From NCBI RefSeq assembly GCF_000423705.1, contig NZ_KE384082.1, forward strand, positions 618,843-682,842: a stretch of DNA of 64,000 nt, written 5' to 3'. Under the pieces are notes generated by a model. The model saw only the letters and a program-made list of their open reading frames with translations, had not been told where the DNA came from and did not search any database. Of this stretch, positions 37,588 to 45,679 are shown one piece after another. The position numbers and the translations under genes were made by a program. Origin of the DNA: Stappia stellulata DSM 5886 (GTDB lineage: Bacteria; Pseudomonadota; Alphaproteobacteria; Rhizobiales; Stappiaceae). How positions within the stretch are numbered: position 1 is the stretch's first letter; each line of letters begins with the position of its first letter.

Positions 37588-39078
37588 TCACCCGGCGGGT
37601 TGCGGCGCTTTCGTGCGGAAGCCGCGCACGACCGACCAGAGCAACAGGCCCGCGGTCAGGCAGTGAATGACGATGCTCGTGGGTGTGCTGAACAGATAGC
37701 TGTAGTCCCCGGCCGAGATCATCAGCGCCCGGCGCAGGTATTCCTCCACCATCGGCCCCAGCACGAAGCCGATCAGCAGGGGCGCCGGAGGAAAGCCGTA
37801 GCAGCGCAGCACATAGCCGAGCACGCCCATCAAGAGCACCATCCAGATGTCGAAGGAGGAATTCGACACGCCAAACACCCCGATGCAGACAAGCGCGACG
37901 ATCACCGGAAAGAAGAACCGGCGGGGTACCGCGACAAGCCGGGCCCAGACCCCGATCAGCGGAATGTTCAGCATCAACAAGAAGACGTTGCCGATCCAGA
38001 AGCTCGCGACCAGTCCCCAGAACAGGTCCGGGTGATCGACGACCAGTTGGGGCCCCGGCGAAATGCCGTGGATCATCAAGGCGCCGAGAATGATCGCCAT
38101 CGTCGGCGTTCCCGGAATGCCGAGCGTCATCGTCGGGATGAACGCGGTCTGCGCTGCGGCGTTGTTGGCCGCCTCCGGCGCGGCGACGCCGTTGACGCGG
38201 CCGGTTCCGAACTCTTCCGGGTTGCGGGAGGTGGACCGCTCCAGCGAATAGGCGAGGAAAGAGGAAATCGTCGGACCGGCACCGGGGAGCGGGCCCAGGA
38301 GGCCGCCGACCGTCGCGCCGCGCAGGACGGAGGGAACGATGGCACCGAGACGGCGGAAGGCGGAGTACATCGCGCGCGCATTGACCGCGATGGGCTTTTC
38401 CTTCGCTTGCGAGGCGCTGATGTTTGCGATCACCTCGGGAATGCCGAACAGTCCCATTGCAACCGCCACGATGCTCAAGCCGTCGAGAAGGTTGGGAATG
38501 CCGAGATCGAAACGGGCGAAACCGCTGTTGAGATCGAGACCGACCGTGCCGAACAACATGCCGACGGCCACCATCGCGATCCCCTTCAAGGGTCCCGCCC
38601 CAATGGCGGACGCCCCAGCGACAAGCCCGAGCAACAGGGTGGCGAAATACTCCGCCGGTCCGAACGACAGCGAGAAACTGACGATCAGCGGCGAAAACAC
38701 CACCATCGCGACGATGCCGAGCGTGCCGCCGGAAAAGGAGGAGATCTGTGCGGTCAGCAGGGCAAGACCGGCCTCGCCGCGCCGCGCGAGCGGATAACCG
38801 TCGAGCGTGGTGATGGCATTGGACGCCGTGCCGGGCAGGTTCAGGAGGATGGAGGCAATCGATCCGCCGTATTCGGCGCCGTAGTAGACGCCGGCCAGCA
38901 TGATCACCGCGGTCGTCGGCTCCAGGCTGAAGGTCAGCGGCAGCAGGATCGAGATCGCGGCGATCGCGCCGATGCCCGGCAGCACGCCGACGATGTTGCC
39001 GAGTATGACCCCGGCAAAGCAATAGAGGAGATTGACGGGCTGAAGCGCGGTTGCGAAACCGGAGAGAAAATCGCTCAT
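37588..39078 (-). CDS. tctA: tripartite tricarboxylate transporter large permease (TctA)
   Basis: Inner membrane protein of 496 residues with about twelve helices. The TctA duplication is visible in the two glycine/proline motifs GNIVGVLPGIGAIAAISILL (about 28-47) and GGLLGPLPGAGPTISSF (about 255-271), which form the substrate site; SGNPEEFGTGRVNGVAAPEA-type family residues (EEFGTGRVNGVAAPEAANN) follow. Its ATG overlaps the stop of tctB by four bases. Together with TctB and the binding protein at 40003 it makes a complete sodium- or proton-driven carboxylate importer inside the aromatic-acid operon. Confidence 0.93.
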   Translation of the reverse strand: MSDFLSGFATALQPVNLLYCFAGVILGNIVGVLPGIGAIAAISILLPLTFSLEPTTAVIMLAGVYYGAEYGGSIASILLNLPGTASNAITTLDGYPLARRGEAGLALLTAQISSFSGGTLGIVAMVVFSPLIVSFSLSFGPAEYFATLLLGLVAGASAIGAGPLKGIAMVAVGMLFGTVGLDLNSGFARFDLGIPNLLDGLSIVAVAMGLFGIPEVIANISASQAKEKPIAVNARAMYSAFRRLGAIVPSVLRGATVGGLLGPLPGAGPTISSFLAYSLERSTSRNPEEFGTGRVNGVAAPEAANNAAAQTAFIPTMTLGIPGTPTMAIILGALMIHGISPGPQLVVDHPDLFWGLVASFWIGNVFLLMLNIPLIGVWARLVAVPRRFFFPVIVALVCIGVFGVSNSSFDIWMVLLMGVLGYVLRCYGFPPAPLLIGFVLGPMVEEYLRRALMISAGDYSYLFSTPTSIVIHCLTAGLLLWSVVRGFRTKAPQPAG

Positions 39079-39521
39079 GACCGGACGTCCGGCAGGAACG
39101 ACAAAGGCATGCCAAGCCCCTTCACGAAGACGACCCAGGCGAACACCGACAGCGCGATGCCGACGACCAGCGTCTCGGCCGCACGCAGCTGCGGCCGGGC
39201 AAGGGCCAGAACGAAGACCGCAACGATCGTGGTGACGAACACGCCGGCCGTCTCCAGCATCACCGCATAAAGCGCGATGGCGGCCGCGACGCAGACAAGC
39301 GCGCGCAGATCGAAGCCGCTGGCTCCGCCCGACCCGCGCAGGACCTCGCTCACGGCGATGGCAAGTCCGGCGACGATGGCAACGACGCTGAGCGCGGTCG
39401 GGACCATGCCGGGGCCCATGTTGCGCAGATCGCCAAGCGCCATGTCCCTGGCTCCCAGCAAAAACAGCAGCCCGATCGTCGAAATCAGCAGGCCTCCACC
39501 TGCGTCCCTCAAGGTCTTCAT
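39075..39521 (-). CDS. tctB: tripartite tricarboxylate transporter small permease (TctB)
   Basis: Inner membrane protein of 148 residues with four hydrophobic helices, the usual form of TctB. The N-terminal half contains LLISTIGLLFLLGARDMALG and the family loop LRNMGPGMVPTALSVV, in which TctB proteins keep a Gly-Pro-Gly turn. GGAGG lies before the ATG at 39521; nine extra upstream codons are open but unsupported. It follows hpcD by 26 bases and is translationally coupled to tctA. Confidence 0.88.
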   Translation of the reverse strand: MKTLRDAGGGLLISTIGLLFLLGARDMALGDLRNMGPGMVPTALSVVAIVAGLAIAVSEVLRGSGGASGFDLRALVCVAAAIALYAVMLETAGVFVTTIVAVFVLALARPQLRAAETLVVGIALSVFAWVVFVKGLGMPLSFLPDVRS

Positions 39522-39547
39522 GTTTCCTCCCAACCGCCGTGGCGGCA

Positions 39548-39934
39548 TTACTTGGCAGCGAGGTGCCGATGCAGATTGTTCATCTTGTAACTGAAGGGGC
39601 CGGGGATCTCCTGCATCTCGAAGGCCACGGCCAGAGGGGTTCGGTCGGCAAGCGTCTTGAGGTGCGTTGAAATGCGCTCGAAGACCAGATCGGCCGCCGC
39701 CTGTTTCGTCTCCATGTCGCGCCCTTCGCCGATCCGGATGGCAAGATGCACGAAGGCGTTCTCCGGCTTTCCGTCCGCGACGATGCAGTCGTCGATCCGG
39801 TTGATGCGGATCCGGACGCCGGCAAGCGGGAAGATGCCGGTTTCCATCATTGCGTCATGGACGCATCTGCCAAACCCCTGAACCTCGGCCTCGTCGGCGA
39901 TGTTCTTCGAATATTCGATCCATGCGTGCGGCAT
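39548..39934 (-). CDS. hpcD: 5-carboxymethyl-2-hydroxymuconate delta-isomerase
   Basis: Small tautomerase-superfamily enzyme of 128 residues. The N-terminus MPHAWIEYSKNI places Pro at position 2, which becomes the catalytic N-terminal proline after Met removal, as in HpcD/HpaF (MPHFIVEYS type). FVHLAIRIGEGRDMETKQ (about 61-78) is typical. It converts the ring-cleavage product 5-carboxymethyl-2-hydroxymuconate into its keto form for decarboxylation. It lies between tctC and tctB, which is unusual and links transporter and pathway. Confidence 0.9.
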   Translation of the reverse strand: MPHAWIEYSKNIADEAEVQGFGRCVHDAMMETGIFPLAGVRIRINRIDDCIVADGKPENAFVHLAIRIGEGRDMETKQAAADLVFERISTHLKTLADRTPLAVAFEMQEIPGPFSYKMNNLHRHLAAK

Positions 39935-39959
39935 GACCTGCTCCATTCCTGTTCGGGAT

Positions 39960-39986
39960 GGGCGGAGGCGCGCGGCGCCTCCGCCC
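39960..39986 (-). other. strong hairpin between tctC and hpcD
   Basis: A perfect 12-base stem GGGCGGAGGCGC / GCGCCTCCGCCC with a 3-base loop lies 17 bases after the tctC stop. On the coding (minus) side no U-tract follows, so a message-stabilising or pausing role is more likely than full termination. Confidence 0.5.
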
Positions 39987-40002
39987 GGTCTTTTGCCGCG
40001 GC

Positions 40003-40974
40003 TTACTTCGCTTCCAGACCGGCCTCGGCGATTTCCGCCGTCCACAGGTCGTATTCCTTGGCGATGTAGTCCGTGACGGCCTGCTGGCCGAGCGCCAGTC
40101 CCGACGGCGTCACGCCGATTTCGGACAGGCGCTGGCTGGTCTTGGGATCGGCGACCGCCTTGTTGAAGGCCGCATTCAGTTTCGCGAGACGGTCCTGGGG
40201 GACCCCCTTGGGAGCGACGATGCTGTACCAACCGACAACCTTGAAGCCCTCGAAGCCCAGTTCATCCGCGGTCGGCGCCTGCGGCAACGCATGATAGCGG
40301 TCCGCACTGGTCACCAGGACCGGCTTCAGCGCACCGCTCTCGATGTGCGGAAGCACCGACACCGGGCTGCTGATGAGCGCATTGACGCGCCCGGCCAGAA
40401 TGTCGGAGATCGCGGCACCCGAACCGGAGTAAGGGATGTTGGAGAACTTCAGATCCGCGTCACGGGCCAGAAGCCGTGCCGCGAGCAATGCGGCGCTGCC
40501 GCCATTCGCCATCGTCATCCGCTCGGAGGCCGCTTCGGCGAACTCCTCGTAGGTGTTGATGTCGGAAGCCCCCGGAACCGTGATCACATAAGGCGATTCC
40601 GAGATCAGGGCGACGCCGTCGAAGTCCTCTTTCGGCTTGTAGGTCGCGGCCTTGAACAGGGACGGATTGAGCGCCATCGTGGCCTGAATGCCGAACAACA
40701 GCGTGTATCCGTCCGCCTTCTCGCGCGAGGCAAGCAGCGTGCCGACCGTGCCCGACGCACCGGGGCGGTTTTCCACGACCACCGGCTGACCGATGTTTTC
40801 GGAAACCGCCTCGGCAACGATCCGCGCCGTGACGTCCGTTCCCCCTCCCGGGGAATAGGGGACGATCAGACGGATCGGCTCTGCCGGAAAGGCGTCGGTG
40901 GCCTGCGCCGCCGGAAGGGCCGCCAGCGCGAAGGCGCTGGCGAAACCTGCAAGGATTGCTCTCTTGGTAAACAT
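40003..40974 (-). CDS. tctC: tripartite tricarboxylate transporter substrate-binding protein (TctC/Bug family)
   Basis: Periplasmic binding protein of 323 residues. Residues 1-26 (MFTKRAILAGFASAFALAAL onward) form a Sec signal peptide with cleavage near AQA-T. Bug-family motifs are visible: IRLIVPYSPGGGTDVTAR near the mature N-terminus, VVENRPGASGTVG, and VNALISSPVSVLPHIESGALK. These proteins bind carboxylates through main-chain amides in the SPGGGTD loop. The gene lies 25 bases after prpB and is followed by a strong hairpin. Confidence 0.92.
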   Translation of the reverse strand: MFTKRAILAGFASAFALAALPAAQATDAFPAEPIRLIVPYSPGGGTDVTARIVAEAVSENIGQPVVVENRPGASGTVGTLLASREKADGYTLLFGIQATMALNPSLFKAATYKPKEDFDGVALISESPYVITVPGASDINTYEEFAEAASERMTMANGGSAALLAARLLARDADLKFSNIPYSGSGAAISDILAGRVNALISSPVSVLPHIESGALKPVLVTSADRYHALPQAPTADELGFEGFKVVGWYSIVAPKGVPQDRLAKLNAAFNKAVADPKTSQRLSEIGVTPSGLALGQQAVTDYIAKEYDLWTAEIAEAGLEAK

Positions 40975-40999
40975 CTCTCTCTCCCTAGACGTCTCGTGA

Positions 41000-41893
41000 T
41001 TACTTTTGCGTCTTGAACAGTTCGTCGATCTTCCTCTCGTAGCTGTGGTAGTTCAGGTAGTCGTAGAGCTCTTCACGATCCTGCATGATGTCGAGAATGC
41101 CCTTGGCCGAGCCTTCCTTGCGGATGTGCTTGTACACCTTGAGAGCAGCGGCATTCATGGCGCGCGCCGCCGACAGCGGATAGAGCGCGGCCGAAACGCC
41201 GACGCCACGCAGCTCCTCGAGCGTGAAATTCGGCGTCTTGGAGAACTCGGTGATGTTGGCCAGCACCGGATAGGGCGTGTCGAGCGCATCGACGAAGGCC
41301 TTGTACTGCGACAGTTCGGTGCAGGCCTCGGCGAAGATCATGTCGGCGCCGGCTTCCACATAGGCGCAGGCCCGGTCGATCGCACCGTCCAGCCCTTCGA
41401 TGGCCAGCGCATCCGTCCGTGCGACAATGAAGAAGTCCGAATCGGTCTTCGCATCAACCGCCGCCTTGATGCGATCCACCATTTCCTGCTTGGAAACGAT
41501 CTCCTTGCCCGGACGATGGCCGCAGCGCTTGAGCGAGACCTGGTCTTCCATGTGCATGGCGCCGGCACCGTCCTTGATCAGGCCGCGCACGAGGCGGGCA
41601 ATCGAGAAGGCACCGCCGAAGCCGGTGTCCACGTCGACCAGGACGGGAAGGCTGGTCGCATCCGTGACACGACGCAGGTCGGTCAGGACGTCGGTCATGG
41701 TGGTAATGCCGAGGTCCGGCAGGCCGTAGGACGCGTTGGCGACGCCGGCGCCGGCAAGGTAGAGCGCCTTGTAGCCGGTGCGCTCGGCCATCATCGCCGT
41801 ATACGCGTTGATGGCGCCCATCACCTGCAAGGGGTTCTCTTCGGCCAGCGCCTTGCGGAACTTCGCGCCAGCGGAAAGCTGCGATGCGGTCAT
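41000..41893 (-). CDS. prpB: 2-methylisocitrate lyase (isocitrate lyase/PEP mutase superfamily)
   Basis: Lyase of 297 residues that in the methylcitrate cycle splits 2-methylisocitrate into pyruvate and succinate. The catalytic motif [20 protein letters not shown] (Cys123-Gly-His area), the preceding DVDTGFGG metal loop, [15 protein letters not shown] and the C-terminal [17 protein letters not shown] match PrpB closely. The start at 41893 follows AAAGGA; upstream frame lies in the operator region. No prpC or prpD is present. It heads the aromatic-acid/TTT operon, so it may act on a pathway metabolite or share control for carbon balance. Confidence 0.88.
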   Translation of the reverse strand: MTASQLSAGAKFRKALAEENPLQVMGAINAYTAMMAERTGYKALYLAGAGVANASYGLPDLGITTMTDVLTDLRRVTDATSLPVLVDVDTGFGGAFSIARLVRGLIKDGAGAMHMEDQVSLKRCGHRPGKEIVSKQEMVDRIKAAVDAKTDSDFFIVARTDALAIEGLDGAIDRACAYVEAGADMIFAEACTELSQYKAFVDALDTPYPVLANITEFSKTPNFTLEELRGVGVSAALYPLSAARAMNAAALKVYKHIRKEGSAKGILDIMQDREELYDYLNYHSYERKIDELFKTQK

Positions 41894-41910
41894 TCGGGAT
41901 CCTTTCACAA

Positions 41911-41927
41911 TAACCATATTGTGGTCA
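41911..41927. promoter_or_regulatory. operator-like palindrome 1 upstream of prpB
   Basis: TAACCA-TATTG-TGGTCA, matching the TGACCA-N5-TGGTCA palindrome at 42037 except one base. It lies 17 bases before the prpB start codon, so a bound protein would block expression. It contains the 9-mer CCATATTGT, the complement of ACAATATGG found at 42042 and 43389. Confidence 0.55.
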
Positions 41928-41950
41928 TTTTTGTTCATATTCAGCATATA

Positions 41951-41963
41951 TGACCATATTTTG
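41951..41963. promoter_or_regulatory. operator-like half-site upstream of prpB
   Basis: TGACCATATTTTG keeps the TGACCA half of the neighbouring palindromes and seven of nine bases of CCATATTGT. It sits between the two full sites, in an AT-rich stretch that probably carries the promoter. Confidence 0.4.
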
Positions 41964-42036
41964 TTTTCTCCGACTGTCAAGCAACCGGAGATCAAATTCA
42001 TCACATTGCGAAACCATGAGGGGAAATCAGATCAAT

Positions 42037-42053
42037 TGACCACAATATGGTCA
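42037..42053. promoter_or_regulatory. operator-like palindrome 2 upstream of prpB
   Basis: A perfect inverted repeat TGACCA-CAATA-TGGTCA. It is about 110 bases (roughly eleven helical turns) from palindrome 1, which would suit cooperative or looped binding. Confidence 0.55.
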
Positions 42054-42479
42054 CCGCACCTTCGGCAGGGAGGCGCGCCTGCCGACCTGCACGGACCGGG
42101 ACCCATTGCATCTGCGGACCAGGGTCGCGCCAGGAAAGGGTCGGACTGGGGACGAACGGGTAAAGGCGGCCAGAGACACGACAATCGCCTCAGCCTCCAT
42201 CGCCGCCAGATCGACCGCAAACCCGCCAGTCCGGACGAGCGCGGGCATCTTCGATGAAGGGGAATAGCTACGCGCAATGCGCCGGACAGTCGGCGTGCCG
42301 AAGGAGGGGCTGCACGTCTCGTCGGCCCCGATTCCGGGTGGCCAAGGGCTGAGACCAGGCCCGCATCGCGCGGCCCGAGAGATCGGTCAGAATCGACGGC
42401 ATCGCCAGCGCGACGGGCGCGAGAAATCGCGCCCGTTCAACGCGACCCCCCGTCCGGCTTCATGAGAAAACAGAGCCCC
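42054..42479. other. GC-rich intergenic stretch, no gene seen
   Basis: About 430 bases between the prpB control region and the end of the DeoR gene. Open frames here are short, arginine-rich and without family features, so none is annotated. No clear terminator for the DeoR gene was found. Confidence 0.4.
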
Positions 42480-43253
42480 TCACGGGCAGGTGACGAGTTT
42501 CACGTTGCGGGCGGCAAGCAGGGCCGCGATATCGGCATCCGGCGCCTTGTCGCTGATCACATAGTCCATGGCGCCGACGTGGCACAGGCGCACCAGGCCA
42601 CCCTTGCCGAACTTGCTGGAATCCAGCGCCAGCACGATCGTCTTGGCACGCTTCATCGCCATGCTGGCGAAGCGGACCTCGAACTGGTCGTCGTCGCAAA
42701 TGTTGCCGGCCGCATCCATCCCGCTCACCGACAGGATGGCGTAGTCGAACAGGAACTGTTCCAGAAAACCGGTGTCCTGACCGCCGACCACGGCACCGTC
42801 GACATGACGGACGAAGCCCGCCGGAACGGCGACCACGAAGTCGTCCCTCTCGCTGAACCGCAAGGCCGAGCGCAGGCTGTAGGTCACGACCTTCAGGTGC
42901 CGGCGCGCCGTCAGCGCCGAGGCAATCGCCTCGCAGGTGGTGCCGGTGTCGAGAAAGACGGACGATCCATCCTCCACCAGATCCGCAACCTGACGGGCAA
43001 TCAGCTGTTTCTCCGCGGCACGTTGCAGGCGACGCTGCGCATAGACCGAGCGGTCGATATTGCCCTGGATCGCGGCTCCGCCGTGTGCCCGGCGAACCTT
43101 TCCCGCCGCATCCAGCTCGGAAATGTCGCGCCGCACGGTCTGCTCCGACACCGCGAGCTCTCTCGCCAGATCCGCCAATGTCGCGTATCCCTGCGCCTCG
43201 ATACGCTCGACGAGACGCTGCTGGCGCTTCTGCTTCTTCGGAATCTCGATCAC
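42480..43253 (-). CDS. DeoR family transcriptional regulator
   Basis: Regulator of 257 residues. The helix-turn-helix (about 8-60) reads YATLADLARELAVSEQTVRRD, and the sugar-phosphate sensor domain shows VFLDTGTTCEAIASALTARR and DAAGNICDDDQFEVRFASMA and LALDSSKFGKGGLVR. It is transcribed away from an ABC importer operon across about 200 bases that hold a perfect palindrome (43372-43395). DeoR/GlpR proteins usually respond to phosphorylated sugars or glycerol phosphate, consistent with an organophosphate importer and phosphatase as targets. Confidence 0.9.
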   Translation of the reverse strand: MIEIPKKQKRQQRLVERIEAQGYATLADLARELAVSEQTVRRDISELDAAGKVRRAHGGAAIQGNIDRSVYAQRRLQRAAEKQLIARQVADLVEDGSSVFLDTGTTCEAIASALTARRHLKVVTYSLRSALRFSERDDFVVAVPAGFVRHVDGAVVGGQDTGFLEQFLFDYAILSVSGMDAAGNICDDDQFEVRFASMAMKRAKTIVLALDSSKFGKGGLVRLCHVGAMDYVISDKAPDADIAALLAARNVKLVTCP

Positions 43254-43371
43254 CCTGCCTCCGCTCCGGCCGTCCTGTCGCCAACGGGCCGTCTCCGGTT
43301 CTTAACGCCGCCCCCGCAGCGACGCCATATTCGATGAGTCGATCCCGAGGAAATGTAATTTTTCTAACATA

Positions 43372-43395
43372 ATATTGTAAATTGGATTACAATAT
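43372..43395. promoter_or_regulatory. palindromic operator upstream of the Afu-like importer operon
   Basis: ATATTGTAA (43372-43380) and TTACAATAT (43387-43395) form a perfect 9-base inverted repeat with a 6-base spacer, about 62 bases before the binding-protein start. It ends in ACAATATGG, the same 9-mer as in the prpB operators. The adjacent DeoR protein is the likely binder. Confidence 0.6.
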
Positions 43396-43456
43396 GGTTT
43401 TCATGAGGCAGCTTGAGAGAGCGCATTGCCCACACACAAGACGAGGATCATCACGG

Positions 43457-44458
43457 ATGGATTCGAAACTCTGCATCACCGCCCTTGCAGCCCTGCTCCT
43501 TTCGGTGCCGGCCGCAGCGGACGAGATCACGGTTTACACCTCCTACGAAGAGGACGAAGCCGCCAGGTTCCTCGAGCTTGCCAAGCAGGACATGCCCGAT
43601 CTCGAGGTCAACATGCTGCGCCTGTCGACGGGCGAGCTTGCGGCACGGATCATCGCCGAAAAGGCCAACCCGCAGCACGACGTCATCTGGGGCTTTGCCG
43701 CCTCGACCATCGTCACCCCGCAGATCGAGGAAACGCTCGAGGCCTACCGCCCGAAGGGCATCGACGCCGTGCCGGCAGAATTCCGCGACGCCGACGACAA
43801 GTGGTTCGCGGTCACCGGCTACATGGCCGCCTTCTGCGTCAACGACGAACGCCTGGAAAAGCTCGGCCTTGAAAAGCCGACCTCCTGGAAGGATCTGCTC
43901 GACCCGAAATACAAGGGCGAGATCGTGATGCCGAACCCGGCCAGCTCCGGCACCGGCTACATCCAGGTCAGCTCGCTTTTGCAGATGATGGGCGAGGACG
44001 AAGGCTGGGCGTTCCTGGAAAAGCTCGACGAGAACATCGCGCAGTACATCAAGTCCGGTTCCAAGCCGTGCCATGCCGCCTCTGCCGGCGAATTCGCGGT
44101 CGGCGCCTCCTATGACATGCGCGCCATCAAGAACATCGAGGAAGGCTATCCGATCTCGATGGTGATCCCGGCCGAAGGTTCCGGCAACGAGCTCGAAGCC
44201 AACGCGCTCGTCGCGACGTCGAAGAACAAGGACGCAGCCAAGCGTTTCCTCGACTGGACCGTTACCAAGACGGCCGCCGACGCCTACCTGGAATGGAAGG
44301 CCATCGTGACGATTCCGGGCGGCAACATGCCGCAGCGCTTCCTGGATGCCGGCCTGCCGGCGGACACCAACAGCGTCCTGCACCCGACCGACTTCAAGGC
44401 CGCTGCAGAAGACCGCAAGGAAATCATCACAACGTGGCAGGAAAAATTCGAGCGCTGA
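43457..44458 (+). CDS. ABC transporter substrate-binding protein, AfuA/PhnS (iron-like, probably organophosphate) type
   Basis: Periplasmic binding protein of 333 residues in the iron(III)/2-aminoethylphosphonate/hexose-phosphate family. Residues 1-21 (MDSKLCITALAALLLSVPAA) are a Sec signal. The mature start ITVYTSYEEDEAARF and the motif MPNPASSGTGYIQV are family hallmarks. No adjacent Tyr-Tyr pair, the iron ligand of FbpA-type proteins, occurs anywhere in the protein, which argues against iron and for a phosphorylated ligand. The neighbouring DeoR regulator and HAD phosphatase support this. The ATG at 43457 was chosen because the signal peptide starts there. Confidence 0.82.
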   Translation: MDSKLCITALAALLLSVPAAADEITVYTSYEEDEAARFLELAKQDMPDLEVNMLRLSTGELAARIIAEKANPQHDVIWGFAASTIVTPQIEETLEAYRPKGIDAVPAEFRDADDKWFAVTGYMAAFCVNDERLEKLGLEKPTSWKDLLDPKYKGEIVMPNPASSGTGYIQVSSLLQMMGEDEGWAFLEKLDENIAQYIKSGSKPCHAASAGEFAVGASYDMRAIKNIEEGYPISMVIPAEGSGNELEANALVATSKNKDAAKRFLDWTVTKTAADAYLEWKAIVTIPGGNMPQRFLDAGLPADTNSVLHPTDFKAAAEDRKEIITTWQEKFER

Positions 44459-44535
44459 GGCCGGTTACACCTCACGCCGAACACCACGATCCGGCCGGGC
44501 GAAGTCGCGCGGCCGCATCGTCTTCAAGCGACACC

Positions 44536-44560
44536 GGCATCCGCCCTTGCGGCGGATGCC
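44536..44560 (+). other. hairpin between binding protein and ATPase genes
   Basis: GGCATCCGCC and GGCGGATGCC form a perfect 10-base stem with loop CTTGC, 78 bases after the binding-protein stop. No U-tract follows. It repeats the hairpin-after-binding-protein pattern seen in four other operons of the window. Confidence 0.45.
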
Positions 44561-44644
44561 GCGTCTCCCGCCCGATATCCTATCGCGACCGGCGCCCACC
44601 GCGCGCCGTTCGCCTTCGCTGCGCCTGAAAGCCTGAGGACAAAG

Positions 44645-45679
44645 ATGGACATTCGCGTCACCGGCCTGACCAAGAGATTCGGTTCGACCACCGCGCTCAG
44701 CGACGTCACCATGAACGTGCCCGAAGGCAGCTTGACCTGCTTCCTCGGCCCCTCCGGCTGTGGCAAGACCACGCTCTTGCGCGTGATCGCCGGCCTGGAG
44801 GACGCGGATTCGGGCGCGATCATGCTGGGCGACGCCGACCTGTCGCACACGCCGGCCCGCGACCGGAACTTCGGTGTCGTCTTTCAGTCCTACTCGCTGT
44901 TTCCCAATCTGAGCGCCGCGCAAAACGTCGCCTACGGTCTTGAATGCCGCAAATGGTCGAAAGCCGACATCCGCGTCCGCGTCGCGGAAATGCTCGAGCT
45001 CGTGCATCTGGAAGACCAGCGCGACAAACTCCCGGCCCAAATGTCGGGCGGACAGCAGCAACGCGTCGCCATTGCGCGGGCCCTGGCGCCCCACCCGTCA
45101 CTGCTTCTTCTCGATGAGCCGCTGTCGGCGCTCGATGCCAAGGTCCGCGAAGAACTGCGCCATGAAATCCGCGCCATCCAGCAGCGGCTCGGCATCACCA
45201 CGATCATGGTGACCCACGACCAGAACGAAGCACTTGAAATGGCCGACCAGATCGTCGTCCTCAACGCCGGCCGGATCGAACAGGCCGGCAGCGCGCGCGC
45301 GCTCTACGATCGCCCGCGCACCCGCTTCGTCGCGGAATTCATCGGCGCGATCAACACCTTCACCGTTCAAGACCCGCAAACCGACCCGCACCTCGGCACC
45401 CTGCGCCTTCGCACGTCGGAACCTCTCGCCAGCAGCACCGTCGGCGTGCGCCCCGAGGCGATCAAGGTCCTTGGCGATGCGGAAGAGGCCGACAACGTCT
45501 TTGCGGCGACGATCGAGAAGGCAACCTTCCTCGGCAACATGACGGTGCTGCATGCGCGTCTCGAGGCCGCTCCCGACCAGCCGGTCGTCTTCGAGGCGCA
45601 TGGCCCGGCCGACGGACTGGAAGCCGGCCGGAAACTGCGTCTCGGCATTGCCGCCGGCGATGTGAAGGACCTGGCATGA
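44645..45679 (+). CDS. ABC transporter ATP-binding protein (PotA/FbpC family)
   Basis: Cytoplasmic ATPase of 344 residues. Walker A is GPSGCGKTTLLRVIAGLE, the signature MSGGQQQRVAIARAL, Walker B LLLLDEPLSALDAKVR, and the switch His lies in MVTHDQNEALEMADQI. The C-terminal 110 residues form an OB-fold regulatory domain (TOBE) as in FbpC, PotA and PhnT. It is fourth-base coupled to the permease (ATGA overlap at 45676). Confidence 0.92.
   Translation: MDIRVTGLTKRFGSTTALSDVTMNVPEGSLTCFLGPSGCGKTTLLRVIAGLEDADSGAIMLGDADLSHTPARDRNFGVVFQSYSLFPNLSAAQNVAYGLECRKWSKADIRVRVAEMLELVHLEDQRDKLPAQMSGGQQQRVAIARALAPHPSLLLLDEPLSALDAKVREELRHEIRAIQQRLGITTIMVTHDQNEALEMADQIVVLNAGRIEQAGSARALYDRPRTRFVAEFIGAINTFTVQDPQTDPHLGTLRLRTSEPLASSTVGVRPEAIKVLGDAEEADNVFAATIEKATFLGNMTVLHARLEAAPDQPVVFEAHGPADGLEAGRKLRLGIAAGDVKDLA

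Noticed and set aside
37600-39270. 556-codon plus-strand open frame opposite tctA/tctB
   Set aside because: Antisense shadow with Arg/Asp/His repeats; tctA and tctB on the minus strand have clear motifs and a coupled start.
43457-44458. Ferric iron binding protein FbpA
   Set aside because: The family is right but the adjacent Tyr-Tyr iron ligands are absent, and regulator and phosphatase point to phosphorylated ligands.
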